From NCBI RefSeq assembly GCF_001729245.1, contig NZ_CP015218.1, positions 372,001 to 436,000 of the forward strand: a stretch of DNA of 64,000 bases. The letters run 5' to 3'. The DNA is from Leptospira tipperaryensis (GTDB lineage: Bacteria > Spirochaetota > Leptospiria > Leptospirales > Leptospiraceae). How positions within the stretch are numbered: the stretch's first letter is position 1; each line of letters opens with the position of its first letter. The notes under the pieces are model-generated. The model worked only from the letters and a program-made list of their open reading frames with translations, was not told the DNA's origin and searched no databases. Shown here piece after piece: positions 45,708 to 55,237 of this stretch. The position numbers and the translations under genes are program-made.

Positions 45708-47327
45708 ATGCAAATTCCGGATTATCAAATTCTAATTCAGTTTGTTTTGGAAAACCCTTGGTCTTCCTTGTTCTCAACCATCGGGATTTATACTCTCTTC
45801 GCACTCCTTCACGACATCTTCCAGAGAAGACACGCTATCAAACATAACTTTCCGTTGGTGGGAAGAATCCGATATCTTTTTGAAATGATCGGACCCGAAC
45901 TCAGACAATACTGGGTTGCAAACGACAAAGAAGAGATGCCGTTCAACAGAGCGGAGCGTTCCTGGGTTTACGCGACCGCAAAAAAACAAAACAACAACTT
46001 CGGCTTTGGAACCACGGAACTTTTGTATGAAGCCGGATATCCGATCATCAAACACAGCACGTTTCCATTTCCGGAATCCAAAGTAAAACATCTCAAGAAC
46101 GATTCTTCTATGATCCCTTGTCTCAAAGTGATCGGAGAATTTCACAATCGTAAAAAACCGTTTCGTCCTCCGTCCGTCGTAAACATATCGGCGATGTCTT
46201 ACGGTTCCTTGGGTAAGAATGCGGTTTCCGCTTTGAACAAAGGCGCGATGATGGCCCACTGTTATCAGAACACTGGCGAAGGCGGGATTAGCCCCTTTCA
46301 CAAGTTAGGCGGAGATATCGTCTGGCAGATCGGAACCGGATATTTTGGAACCCGAGATACGAAGGGGAATTTTTCCTTGGATATGTTTGCACAAAAGATT
46401 CAAGAGAATCCGCAAATCCGAATGATCGAAATCAAACTTTCACAAGGTGCAAAACCGGGGAAAGGAGGGATTCTTCCCGGAAAAAAAGTTACCGAACAGA
46501 TCGCAAAGATCCGTGGAGTTCCCGTGGGACAAGATTGTATTTCGCCTAACGCGCATTCCGAGTTTAGTACCGTAAGCGAACTCATCGACTTCATCGAAAG
46601 ACTTCATTCCGCGAGCGGACTTCCGATCGGAATCAAAAGTGCGATCGGAGAAATCGAATTCTGGAACGAACTCGCTGAGAGAATGAAACAAACAAACAAA
46701 GGACCCGATTTTATCACGATCGACGGAGGAGAAGGTGGAACCGGAGCCGCTCCCCTTGCGTTTGCGGATCACGTCTCCCTTCCGTTTAAAGTGGGTTTTG
46801 CGAGAGTCTATCAGATCTTTCAGAACGAAAATCTTTCGGAAAGGATGGCCTGGATCGGAAGTGGTAAATTAGGTTTTCCTGATAGAGCCATCGTAGCGTT
46901 CGCGATGGGCTGCGATCTGATCAACGTCGCAAGAGAAGCCATGATCTCGATCGGATGCATTCAAGCCCAGAGATGTCATACCGACCACTGCCCCGCGGGA
47001 GTCGCGACGCAGAATCGTTGGCTACAGGCCGGCTTGGATATCGATCTCAAGGCGGAAAGAAACGCAAACTATATCAAGGGACTACGGAAAGAAGTTCTCT
47101 CGGTGACACACGCCGCGGGTTACGAACATCCTCTTCAGTTTCGAGGAACCGATATCGAAATCAGCGCCGGTCTCAATATTTTTAAAACCTTAGAATCTAT
47201 TCTAGGATATCAGAGAGATCACGTTCACTTTACAAAGATGTTGGATTATACGGATCACACATATTTAGAAGAATATATGAATGGAGTCACCAAAGAAGAA
47301 CCTTCTTCTCACGGACATAAAATCTAA
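45708..47327 (+). CDS. FMN-binding glutamate synthase family protein
   Basis: 539 residues, one N-terminal membrane helix (SLFSTIGIYTLFALLHDIF). The GltS central domain is intact: ISAMSYGSLGKNAVSALNKG, TGEGGISPFH, MIEIKLSQGAKPGKGGILPG, TIDGGEGGTGAAPL and GCIQAQRCHTDHCPAGVATQ, with the FMN and 3Fe-4S cysteines. It lacks the glutaminase domain, as in the archaeal-type and short bacterial homologues. Reaction in this subgroup is unproven. It follows the LpxH-like gene by 47 bases. Confidence 0.9.
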   Translation: MQIPDYQILIQFVLENPWSSLFSTIGIYTLFALLHDIFQRRHAIKHNFPLVGRIRYLFEMIGPELRQYWVANDKEEMPFNRAERSWVYATAKKQNNNFGFGTTELLYEAGYPIIKHSTFPFPESKVKHLKNDSSMIPCLKVIGEFHNRKKPFRPPSVVNISAMSYGSLGKNAVSALNKGAMMAHCYQNTGEGGISPFHKLGGDIVWQIGTGYFGTRDTKGNFSLDMFAQKIQENPQIRMIEIKLSQGAKPGKGGILPGKKVTEQIAKIRGVPVGQDCISPNAHSEFSTVSELIDFIERLHSASGLPIGIKSAIGEIEFWNELAERMKQTNKGPDFITIDGGEGGTGAAPLAFADHVSLPFKVGFARVYQIFQNENLSERMAWIGSGKLGFPDRAIVAFAMGCDLINVAREAMISIGCIQAQRCHTDHCPAGVATQNRWLQAGLDIDLKAERNANYIKGLRKEVLSVTHAAGYEHPLQFRGTDIEISAGLNIFKTLESILGYQRDHVHFTKMLDYTDHTYLEEYMNGVTKEEPSSHGHKI

Positions 47328-47386
47328 ATTCTTTTCCTCTTGCCATCCCGCTTTCACGGAAAATTCTGTTCGAAAGCGGAGATCTC

Positions 47387-48115
47387 ATGTTTCAGTTTTC
47401 TTATTCATTTCAAACCATTGTCGCGGAAGTGCGCGACATTCTATTCAAACCGATTTCTTTTTTTAAAAAACTCCCGAAAACTCAGGAATCGATTCTTACC
47501 ATCTACTTTCGTTTTTTGACCTTCCTCGGATTTCTGTATTTGGGCGCGATCTTGAGTATGACACTTTTCACTCCTCTTGATACTCCTACTCCTCCGGTTT
47601 CATTCTTATTTTTAGAAATGCCACTCGCATATTTTTTAGCGAGTTTTATCGCCTTCCCTATATTAGGATTACTTTATATGTTTGTCTCGTGGATCTGCGG
47701 GGGAGTCACAAATTGGAGTCGAAATTTCAGGGCGAGCACGGCGGTGTTCAGCACATTCTGGCTTGCGATCATTCTCCAGAGCTTCGCAGGATTGATTCAC
47801 GTTTACGCCGGAATCGGGATCGGAGTCGCGTTTACGGCTTATATTCCTTTTTTATTTTACATTGCTCTGACTTCGTATCTGGAAGCTCCGATCAAAAGAA
47901 CCGCAATTTTGCTTGCGTTATTCACTTCGATTCTATTTTACATTCAGTATTCGAGAATGGCTTCTTATATCAGCGATTATAGAATGATCGAAAATATGAA
48001 CTCGCACAAACCTCTTTCGAGAGAAGAGGAAGAAGAAGGCGAACAAGAAGCTGCCGAAATCATTCGTAAAGCCATGGAAAAAGCGAAATCGGAAGGAAAA
48101 CAATTCGGGGAATAA
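47387..48115 (+). CDS. Yip1-family membrane protein
   Basis: 242 residues. A GGAG site lies 8 bases before the ATG. Five membrane helices between residues 35 and 185, with FRASTAVFSTFWLAIILQSF as the typical Yip1 block. The acidic C-terminal tail (SREEEEEGEQEAAEIIRKAM) is cytoplasmic. Function in bacteria unknown. It is followed by the thioesterase gene after one base, so they form an operon. Confidence 0.8.
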   Translation: MFQFSYSFQTIVAEVRDILFKPISFFKKLPKTQESILTIYFRFLTFLGFLYLGAILSMTLFTPLDTPTPPVSFLFLEMPLAYFLASFIAFPILGLLYMFVSWICGGVTNWSRNFRASTAVFSTFWLAIILQSFAGLIHVYAGIGIGVAFTAYIPFLFYIALTSYLEAPIKRTAILLALFTSILFYIQYSRMASYISDYRMIENMNSHKPLSREEEEEGEQEAAEIIRKAMEKAKSEGKQFGE

Positions 48116-48116
48116 T

Positions 48117-48548
48117 ATGCCAAGAATTCAACTAGAACTCCCTAATAAATTTGTCTGGTCGGTCGATCTGGACGTTCGAATTTACGACATCAACTTTGCG
48201 GATCATCTCGCACACGACAGAGTGATTTCACTTCTTCACGAAGCAAGAGCTCGTTTCTTTTTAGAACACAATTACAACGAGCTCAACGTGGAAGGACTTG
48301 GTATCATCATTACGGACATCGCCGTAGTTTATAAAGCGGAAGCTTTTTTTCGAGACAAGATTCGAGTCGAGATCACAGCGGGAGATTTTAATCCAAGAGG
48401 ATGCGACATCTTTTATAGAATGTCCCACGCGGACGGCCCCGCCAACGGAAAGGTGATTTGCGAAGCGAAGACTGGAGTCGTTTTTATGAATTATTCCACT
48501 CGAAAGTTAGGAAATCTTCCCGAAGGTTTTCGTAAGATTTTTCCTTAA
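48117..48548 (+). CDS. Hotdog-fold thioesterase (4HBT family)
   Basis: 143 residues. WSVDLDVRIYDINFADHLAH is the hotdog signature with the active-site Asp/His region (INFADHLAHD), followed by LLHEARARFFLEH (glutamate helix) and VVYKAEAFFRDKI, with VFMNYSTRKLGNLPEGFRK closing. Acts on acyl-CoA thioesters, likely short-chain. One base after the Yip1 stop. Confidence 0.88.
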   Translation: MPRIQLELPNKFVWSVDLDVRIYDINFADHLAHDRVISLLHEARARFFLEHNYNELNVEGLGIIITDIAVVYKAEAFFRDKIRVEITAGDFNPRGCDIFYRMSHADGPANGKVICEAKTGVVFMNYSTRKLGNLPEGFRKIFP

Positions 48549-48558
48549 GAAGGAAAGA

Positions 48559-48600
48559 CACGGGCTGGCAAACGGATCCAAACGCCCGTGGATTCTTCTT
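48559..48600 (+). terminator. Probable terminator after the Yip1-thioesterase operon
   Basis: CACGGGC (48559-48565) pairs with GCCCGTG (48584-48590), followed by GATTCTTCTT, a T-rich but broken run. The rest of the 48549-48781 gap holds a GGGGGC/GCCCCC pair (48704-48709/48737-48742) and no gene. Confidence 0.5.
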
Positions 48601-48731
48601 AATTTCTCTTCCTTCCACATTTCTATAGGCCATAACGTTTGTTCGGTGCGTCTAAATCATAGAGAGAATGGATTTTATAACAAGCGTTTGCACAACCGGT
48701 CCTGGGGGCCTCCCGGGAATCTCCTATACAC

Positions 48732-48765
<34 letters not shown>

Positions 48766-48781
48766 AATCGAGGGTTTTTCT

Positions 48782-49147
48782 ATGAAACGCACTGAACTGG
48801 AAAGAAGAGAAAGGGACCTCCGCAAGGCAGAAAAAAAGACACAGCTTCAAGACAAGAGGCTCGCCTCCGGAAAAGGAAGTAGCGTAGGTGAATACATTGA
48901 GGAGTTATCCGCACTCTTTCGTTACGATGCAACGGAAATCTTCAACACGGGAGACGATATTGCAGTTTTGGAACTCTTAGAAGACATCCAAGCGAACCTA
49001 CCCGAAAAGCAGTGGGAGAATGTTCTTCGAAAAGCGATCAAAAAAACCGGAGTTCAGGAAAAGGACAAAGCCTACAACGAACTCAAGGAATTGATGAGCG
49101 AAGGTGAAGAAGAATCCGAAACTGAGGAAGAAGAAGTCGGGGTTTAA
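48782..49147 (+). CDS. Small charged cytoplasmic protein, unknown
   Basis: 121 residues, no membrane segment. N-terminal basic helix (MKRTELERRERDLRKAEKK), a central part with SSVGEYIEELSALFRYDATE and IAVLELLEDIQANLPEKQWE, and a glutamate-rich tail (about 15 acidic residues in the last 20). A GAGGG precedes the ATG. The composition suggests a coiled or oligomeric protein. I know of no family; conserved hypotheticals of this type are common in Leptospira. Confidence 0.7.
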   Translation: MKRTELERRERDLRKAEKKTQLQDKRLASGKGSSVGEYIEELSALFRYDATEIFNTGDDIAVLELLEDIQANLPEKQWENVLRKAIKKTGVQEKDKAYNELKELMSEGEEESETEEEEVGV

Positions 49148-49160
49148 ACCCGGCTTTTTT
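49136..49160 (+). terminator. Intrinsic terminator
   Basis: GTCGGG (49136-49141) pairs with CCCGGC (49149-49154) with one G-U pair across a GTTTAAA loop, followed by six T's. It overlaps the stop codon region of the preceding gene. Confidence 0.85.
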
Positions 49161-49430
49161 CTTTTCCACTTAAAGCGACACTCCCCCGTAGAAATTCTAC
49201 AAACAAAGAATTCTCCTTCCTCAAAAAAATCGTTCCTCTGTGGGAACTCTTACATCTAAAAACTTTTTCACAGAAAAATTCCAAATCCAAATATCTCTTT
49301 CGATCTTCGAGATTCGACATTTTACGTCCGTTCTTCCTTGAGTAATTTGTCCATTTTGATTTTTAAGAAGACAGAATCTTTCTCCTACGAACAATCTGTC
49401 CGGAAACTTTTTTCGGGAGAATCGACAAAG

Positions 49431-51047
49431 ATGGACATCAAAGAAAAACACTACGATCTCATTCTGATCGGATCCGGAATCGGAGCCTTGACCGTGGCTT
49501 CTTTGATGGCACAGTATAGGAACAAAAAAGTTCTGATTCTCGAGCAACACTTTAAGGCCGGCGGTTTTACACACGTCTTCAAAAGAGAAGGTAAATTTCT
49601 TTGGGATGTGGGAATTCATTACATCGGAGATATGGATGAGAATTCGATGCTCCGAAAAATCTTCGATCTTATTACAAGAGGTGAAGTTCAATGGTTTAAA
49701 ATGCCTCAAATCTTTGAAAAGTTCGTCTATCCCGGAATCACTTTTGGGGAAAACAGCGATCCGGAAGAATATAAGAAAGATCTAATATCTTTATTCCCGG
49801 AAGAAGCAAAGGCGATCGGACATTATTTCGAAGACGTTCAGAAAGTCGCAGGATGGCACGGAAGACACATGATGCTCAAAGCCCTTCCCCCATTCTTAGA
49901 TAAATTCGGACACGCGATCGACCTCATCGGCGCAGACTCCGCTTTGATCACAACCAAAGAATATATGGATCGGAATTTCAAATCTCCAAAACTCAAAGCG
50001 ATCTTGGTTTCACAGTGGGGAGACTACGGACTTCCACCTTCTATGAGCGCGTTTGCGATCCACGCGTTGATCGTCGCGCACTATCTCAAAGGCGGTTATT
50101 ATCCGATCGGCGGTTCTGGAGTGATCTCCCAGTCGATCCAAAAAATCGTCCAAGAAAAAGGAGGAAGAATTCTTCTCTCCAGAGAAGTTCAGGAAATTCT
50201 AATCGAAGACGGAAAGGCAGTCGGCGTAAAAGTTAAAAATCGAAAAAAATCCGAAGAAGCCAAAGAGGACGTCATCGAAGAATATACCGCAGGCGCAATC
50301 GTTTCCAACGCGGGAGCTTACAACACTTATACGAAGCTGATTCCTTCCAAATATCAAATCCCGTTTTTAGACAAACTCAAATCGTTTACGGATCGCTTTC
50401 CTTTGACCACAAACGTCACCTTGTATCTCGGTCTAAAAGATGATCCTAAAAAGATGGGATTCTTAGGAGAAAATTATTGGATCTATAGTTCCTTTGATCA
50501 CGATCAAAATTTTAAGGAAGGAATCAACTGGATCGAAGGAAACAACAAGGTTCCCGGAGCCTATTTGTCCTTTCCTTCTCTCAAAGATCCCCACGCACAC
50601 GGACATACCGCCGAAGTCATCGCATTCAGCGACTACTCACCTTTTGCAAAGTGGAAGGATCAGCCTTGGAAAGAAAGGGACGAGGATTATAAAAAACTAA
50701 AAGATTCCATTCGAGATCGACTCTTGGATTATTTAGAAGAACGTTTTCCCGGCTTTAAAGCCAATATAGAATACAGTGAAGTCTCCACTCCCCTTACCAC
50801 GGAGCACTTCACACAGCACAAACGAGGAACTATTTACGGCCTTCCCTGTGTTCCCGATCGTTTCCGCGAAAAAGAAGCCCCTTGGTTCTCTCCGGTCACC
50901 CCTATCAAAAATTTATTTCTTACCGGAGCCGACGCGGCCTCTCCCGGAATGAGCGGGGCGATGATGGGTGGAATCAGCGCCGTAGCCCATCTCACCGATG
51001 GTTTGAAAATGATTCAGATCTTTCGAGAAGCGGGTAAAAAAAGATAA
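49431..51047 (+). CDS. NAD(P)/FAD-dependent oxidoreductase, retinol-saturase/phytoene-desaturase family
   Basis: 538 residues from the ATG at 49431; the frame is open further upstream to 49338 but without a site, while GGGAGA lies 12 bases before 49431. LILIGSGIGALTVASLMAQY is the FAD-binding GxGxxG, with LILEQHFKAGGFTHVFKREG (the E/GG of the CrtI-type motif). The C-terminal FLTGADAASPGMSGAMMGG is the second FAD motif, near identical to those of retinol saturases and CrtI-like desaturases. Acts on a polyene or similar hydrophobic substrate. Followed by a perfect hairpin and the PadR regulator. Confidence 0.88.
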   Translation: MDIKEKHYDLILIGSGIGALTVASLMAQYRNKKVLILEQHFKAGGFTHVFKREGKFLWDVGIHYIGDMDENSMLRKIFDLITRGEVQWFKMPQIFEKFVYPGITFGENSDPEEYKKDLISLFPEEAKAIGHYFEDVQKVAGWHGRHMMLKALPPFLDKFGHAIDLIGADSALITTKEYMDRNFKSPKLKAILVSQWGDYGLPPSMSAFAIHALIVAHYLKGGYYPIGGSGVISQSIQKIVQEKGGRILLSREVQEILIEDGKAVGVKVKNRKKSEEAKEDVIEEYTAGAIVSNAGAYNTYTKLIPSKYQIPFLDKLKSFTDRFPLTTNVTLYLGLKDDPKKMGFLGENYWIYSSFDHDQNFKEGINWIEGNNKVPGAYLSFPSLKDPHAHGHTAEVIAFSDYSPFAKWKDQPWKERDEDYKKLKDSIRDRLLDYLEERFPGFKANIEYSEVSTPLTTEHFTQHKRGTIYGLPCVPDRFREKEAPWFSPVTPIKNLFLTGADAASPGMSGAMMGGISAVAHLTDGLKMIQIFREAGKKR

Positions 51048-51058
51048 GCGCGCTCGAA

Positions 51059-51080
51059 GACGTGAGTCATTACTCACGTC
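51059..51080. terminator. Perfect 9-bp hairpin after the oxidoreductase gene
   Basis: GACGTGAGT (51059-51067) and ACTCACGTC (51072-51080) pair across a CATT loop, 12 bases after the stop codon. No T-run follows, so it could be a terminator, an mRNA stabiliser or an operator. Confidence 0.5.
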
Positions 51081-51140
51081 ACGATCGAAAATTCTCTTTG
51101 AGATTCTGCTGTTTTGTAAATTAGCAAAATTTGCTTGATC

Positions 51141-51167
51141 TATCTGCCAGATAGTATCTAACAGATA
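51141..51167. promoter_or_regulatory. Tandem palindromic operator, probably for the PadR regulator
   Basis: Two perfect 13-bp palindromes with the same arms, TATCTGCCAGATA (51141-51153) and TATCTAACAGATA (51155-51167), 14 bp centre to centre, about 130 bp upstream of the PadR start. PadR proteins commonly bind such sites in their own promoters. Confidence 0.7.
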
Positions 51168-51297
51168 TAAGACTCTTTTTTAGGAATTTTGCTTTTATAA
51201 GACAGAGATGAAGTTTTTCAGCGGCTCTCCAATCCAATCTTTCCGTCCAATTCGTTTTTATCAGAACCATTTCTCTGCTTTTCGGATAATTCTTTAA

Positions 51298-51849
51298 ATG
51301 GCGAGAGTAAACAAGACACGTTATGCGCTCTTAGGAATCCTCGGAGAAAACCCGATGAACGCCTATGAAATCAAGAAGACGATAGAACAGAGTATCGGTT
51401 TTTTTTGGCAGGAGAGTTTTGGACAGATTTACCCGATTCTCAAACAACTGGAAAAGGAAGCCTGCCTAAAGTCGTCCAAAGAAAAAAAAGGAAGCGGTTC
51501 CGAAACCACGATCTACAAGATAACTCCTAAGGGAAAAAAAGAACTCAGAGACTGGCTCGAAAAACCGGTGGAAAAATCCCCATATCGAAACGAACTCCTC
51601 TTAAAACTTTTTTTTGGGAATCACGTGAAGAAGGAAGTTCTGATCAAACATCTCCAAGACACAAAAGAAGAAGTCCTTCGCCTAATGGACATTTATGAAA
51701 ATATTCGTAAATTCGTGAGCGAAATGGAAAATCCTGAAACAAACAAGACACTGAGTTTGATCACTCTCGATTTTGGAATCACAACTGCGAAAGGTTTTTT
51801 AGATTGGGCCGAAGAATCCCGCGATAAGATAAAAAAGTCAGATTTTTAA
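51298..51849 (+). CDS. PadR family transcriptional regulator
   Basis: 183 residues. N-terminal winged helix: RYALLGILGENPMNAYEIKK, FFWQESFGQIYPILKQLEKE (recognition helix region) and the wing TTIYKITPKGKKELRDWLEK, which define PadR. C-terminal helices (residues 95-175, e.g. LIKHLQDTKEEVLRLMDIYE) are the dimerisation part of PadR subfamily 2 (Vir-like). Probably represses its own gene through the palindromes at 51141-51167, and maybe the upstream oxidoreductase or downstream kinase. Confidence 0.9.
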   Translation: MARVNKTRYALLGILGENPMNAYEIKKTIEQSIGFFWQESFGQIYPILKQLEKEACLKSSKEKKGSGSETTIYKITPKGKKELRDWLEKPVEKSPYRNELLLKLFFGNHVKKEVLIKHLQDTKEEVLRLMDIYENIRKFVSEMENPETNKTLSLITLDFGITTAKGFLDWAEESRDKIKKSDF

Positions 51850-51956
51850 TCCGAACTTGTTTTTCTACTTCCCAGTCGGATCTCTTTTCCTTACGCTACT
51901 ACTAGTTCCGAGAGAAAAAACAACCTCTTGCAACTTTTCACGTAGAGTCCCTCATT

Positions 51957-54503
51957 ATGAACTTCCCACCTCTGCAAGAAACAATGGACCTCACATGGTC
52001 TCCATTTGCGTTTTACTCAGGGCTTTCTTTTTCCATCTTCACGATCAATTTTTATATCACTTATAGGAATCTAAGAGTTCGGGGAAGTAAGGAATTTTTA
52101 TTTGTTCTTTTGGGTTTTGCTATCTATGCCTTCGGAAGTTTTTTCGAACTTCTTTCCCGAAATGAAAGATGGATTTTATTCTGGGACGACTTTCAATTCA
52201 TCGGAAACGATATCATCGTAATCGCCATTTCTTTTTTTATTCCCAGAATCACTTCTCTTACGTTCGTTTATAAATTTCCTCTTGTGATTTTTTTAGTCTT
52301 GGTTCCGCTTTGTAACGAAATTCTAATCTGGTCCGGTTGGCATCCGGAATGGATCCGAACTCATATTCTTTATCTTACGGATTCTCCTTGGAAGGCCCTG
52401 ACTTACGACTACGGCCCTTGGATGAAACTTTTCGTCGTCTATTATCTTTCGGCTCAATTGTTAATCGTCGCCATCTTGATTTGGAAGTTCGTAACGCTCA
52501 AGGGCTTTCGTAAGGCACAGATGTTCCTTCTTCTGATCGGAATTCTTTTTCCTTTTTTGGGGGCTTTGATGACCGTCGCGGGTCTCTTTCCCTTTCTCAA
52601 TCCACATTTGGACGTTTTCCCAATCACGGGTTCCATCACGGCTTTGGTTTGGGCGTACGGACTCTTTTACTTTCGGATGATGGATCTGATTCCGGTGGCA
52701 AGAGACAAAGTTTTCAACTTGATTCAGGACGGAATTCTTATATTAGATAAAAATAATATAATCCTCGATTATAACGAGGAAGCCTTAAAACTTTTTCTGA
52801 ATCGGCTCGATACAGCCGGAATCACCCTCAAGGAAATTTATCCCGACTTGGACCAACTCATTCAAAGATTTAAGAATGAAAAAATCGATTCGATTCCGGA
52901 TTTGCGTCTTTTTGTAAATGGAGAATTGAGATACTACGAAGTCGCTCTGAGAAATTTTTCAAGCCAGTCGGACCAAAGCGATTTTTGGATTCTTACGTTG
53001 AGAAATATTACCGAAAGAAAACTGGGAGAAGAAAGAGCGATCGAAGAAAAGAACTTCTTAAATATGATTTTGGATTCGACCAGGGTCCTTTTCGTCGCAC
53101 TGGATAAGGAAGGAAAGATTCTTCGATTCAACAAAGCCTGCGAAAACGCTTTCGGTTATTTATCCGAAGAGGTCCGCGGTTATCCGTTCTGGGATATTTT
53201 CGCGGAAGCTCACAAGAAGGATCAAATCAAAAAGATCTATCTAAGAATGATTCGAGGAAAGTTTCTTCCCAAGACCCAGGAACAATGGATCGGAAAACAC
53301 AAGGAAAGAAAACTCATCCAATGGGAAAACAGAGAGATCAAGGACAGAAACGGAAAAACGGATTATATCATTTCCGCCGGAGCCGATCTCACGGATGTGT
53401 ATAACGCGGAAAATGAAATTGCAAATTTAAGATCCGCGTATGCTGAGATCACGAGAAAAAATCAATTGATCGAAGATCAAAAAAAAGAACTCGAAGAGAT
53501 CATCGACACTCTTACAAAAACCCAAGCTCAACTCGTTCAAACCGCCAAACTCGCCGATCTGGGACAATTGGTTTCCGGGATCGCACACGAAATCAACAAT
53601 CCGTTAGGCGCCATTCAAGCTTCGAATCAGAACATTCAGCACTATACAAGATCCTTCAGGGAAAAATCAAAAGACTACTTTCTACTCTTAAACAAACTTC
53701 CGGAGAGAATTCGAGACCAGATCTCTTCACTGATCGAATTCGCGGGAAATCATACGGACTTGGTGCTCGGCTTGGAGAGAAGAAAAAGAGCCAAAGAAGT
53801 CAGAATCAATCTTGAGAAAATCGGAATCGAAAATCCTTCAAACGATCTCTGCGAGATCGCGATCGAATGCGGACTCTACGGAAGAGAAGGAGAATATTCT
53901 GAAATTCTAAAACATTCCGAAGTGATCGGTATTTTGGAATTGATTACCGATCTTTTGGGACCGGAAAGAAATTCCCAGACGATACAAACCGCGGTAGAAC
54001 GTTCTTCAAAAATTCTTTACGCTCTCAAAAGCCTCGCCCATTTCGAAAGCAATAGTATTTTAGAAGAAGCGAATATTCGAGAAAACATAGATATCGTCCT
54101 GGCGCTCTATCAAAATCTGTTTCGACACGGGGTGGATCTTTCCGTTGAATTCGAAGAACTTCCTCCGGTTCCGATCTATCGGGACGACCTTCTTCATCTC
54201 TGGACCAATCTCATCATGAACGCGGTCCAAGCGATGAACTATTCAGGAAAATTGAATATTGTCGGTCTTCGAGAAAACGGTTATGCGGTCATCAAAGTGG
54301 AAGATTCGGGTCCGGGAATTCCGGATTCTTTAAGGGATAAAATTTTCGATCCTTTCTTTACTACCAAACCCCCGGGAGAAGGAAGCGGCCTGGGGCTGGA
54401 TATCTGTCTGAAAATTGTAGAAAAACACAATGGAAAGATCGTCTTCGAATCCGAACCGGGAAAGACGGTGTTCACCGTTCGACTTCCCTATCGACATTCT
54501 TAG
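51957..54503 (+). CDS. Hybrid-type sensor histidine kinase with 7TM N-terminus and PAS domains
   Basis: 848 residues. Residues 1-240: seven membrane helices (histidine-kinase N-terminal 7TM region). Residues 245-370: PAS-like domain (DGILILDKNNIILDYNEEAL); 370-480: second PAS (LDSTRVLFVALDKEGKILRF) and PAC. Then a coiled region, the H-box LGQLVSGIAHEINNPLGAIQ (about 538-557), an extra ~130-residue helical segment, and the ATPase domain with LWTNLIMNAVQAM (N box), VEDSGPGIPDSLRDKIF (G1) and GEGSGLGLDICLKIVE (G2). No receiver domain. It lies alone downstream of padR; the partner regulator is elsewhere. Start 51957 versus 51984 is uncertain. Confidence 0.92.
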   Translation: MNFPPLQETMDLTWSPFAFYSGLSFSIFTINFYITYRNLRVRGSKEFLFVLLGFAIYAFGSFFELLSRNERWILFWDDFQFIGNDIIVIAISFFIPRITSLTFVYKFPLVIFLVLVPLCNEILIWSGWHPEWIRTHILYLTDSPWKALTYDYGPWMKLFVVYYLSAQLLIVAILIWKFVTLKGFRKAQMFLLLIGILFPFLGALMTVAGLFPFLNPHLDVFPITGSITALVWAYGLFYFRMMDLIPVARDKVFNLIQDGILILDKNNIILDYNEEALKLFLNRLDTAGITLKEIYPDLDQLIQRFKNEKIDSIPDLRLFVNGELRYYEVALRNFSSQSDQSDFWILTLRNITERKLGEERAIEEKNFLNMILDSTRVLFVALDKEGKILRFNKACENAFGYLSEEVRGYPFWDIFAEAHKKDQIKKIYLRMIRGKFLPKTQEQWIGKHKERKLIQWENREIKDRNGKTDYIISAGADLTDVYNAENEIANLRSAYAEITRKNQLIEDQKKELEEIIDTLTKTQAQLVQTAKLADLGQLVSGIAHEINNPLGAIQASNQNIQHYTRSFREKSKDYFLLLNKLPERIRDQISSLIEFAGNHTDLVLGLERRKRAKEVRINLEKIGIENPSNDLCEIAIECGLYGREGEYSEILKHSEVIGILELITDLLGPERNSQTIQTAVERSSKILYALKSLAHFESNSILEEANIRENIDIVLALYQNLFRHGVDLSVEFEELPPVPIYRDDLLHLWTNLIMNAVQAMNYSGKLNIVGLRENGYAVIKVEDSGPGIPDSLRDKIFDPFFTTKPPGEGSGLGLDICLKIVEKHNGKIVFESEPGKTVFTVRLPYRHS

Positions 54504-54527
54504 ATTTTTTTGTTAAGCGACATCGAA

Positions 54528-55226
54528 CTATAAAATCCCCTTTCTAGGAAGAAGCCGGATCTCATCCGGATATACAGCGTCGGGAAGCGTGGAAAGAGTG
54601 GCTAACCACTTTCCAAAGTCGTCCACAGGGATCATATCATCCTGATCAAAACCTTCTCTTCCCTTCCAAATATCCGTGTAAACCGCGCCGGGATAAACCG
54701 TAATCACACGAATCCCTTTCGGTTTTAATTCTTCTCTAAGAGCTTTGGCAAAACCCGCGATCGCGTGTCGACTCGCACAGTACGCGGTCGATTCCGGAAA
54801 TCCTTGATAACCCGCGGTGGAGGAAAGATAACAAAGAAAAGCTCCGGGTTTTAATAAAGGAAGAATTTCCTTCGTTAAAACAAAGAGAGAATTCAAGTTG
54901 AGAACGAAATGAGCATTCCATTCTTCTAATGTGATTTGTTCCACCGGTTTGAAGAGGCCGTTTCCAAAGGTAAAATAGACCCCCGATAAAATAGGGAATT
55001 GTTTCTGCAAGGAAGACACAAATTCGGGAACTTCCGAAATTCGGGAAAGGTTACAGTGATAATTCTTTCCAAATTCAAACGGGGATTTGGACTCACGTTC
55101 GATTCCGGTTCTGGAGATCCCGATCGCATTCTGACCGATCGCATTCAGATTTTCTAATACGGATTTTCCGATGCCTGAACCGGCTCCAGCTACAAGAATG
55201 GGCAAAATTTCCTTAGAGGAAGGCAA
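54528..55226 (-). CDS. Short-chain dehydrogenase/reductase
   Basis: 232 residues. ILVAGAGSGIGKSVLENLNA is the nucleotide-binding loop (GAGSGIG), VYFTFGNG replaces the usual NNAG, LCYLSSTAGYQGFPESTAYC and ASRHAIAGFAKALREELKPK hold the Ser-Tyr-x3-Lys type active site, where the Lys position is HAIAG-preceded by YCASRH: the lysine of YxxxK is an arginine. RVITVYPGAVYTDIW follows. Function unknown; it is read with mtnB (12 bases between) and may belong to the salvage operon. Confidence 0.85.
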   Translation of the reverse strand: MPSSKEILPILVAGAGSGIGKSVLENLNAIGQNAIGISRTGIERESKSPFEFGKNYHCNLSRISEVPEFVSSLQKQFPILSGVYFTFGNGLFKPVEQITLEEWNAHFVLNLNSLFVLTKEILPLLKPGAFLCYLSSTAGYQGFPESTAYCASRHAIAGFAKALREELKPKGIRVITVYPGAVYTDIWKGREGFDQDDMIPVDDFGKWLATLSTLPDAVYPDEIRLLPRKGIL

Positions 55227-55237
55227 AACGTTTTCCC

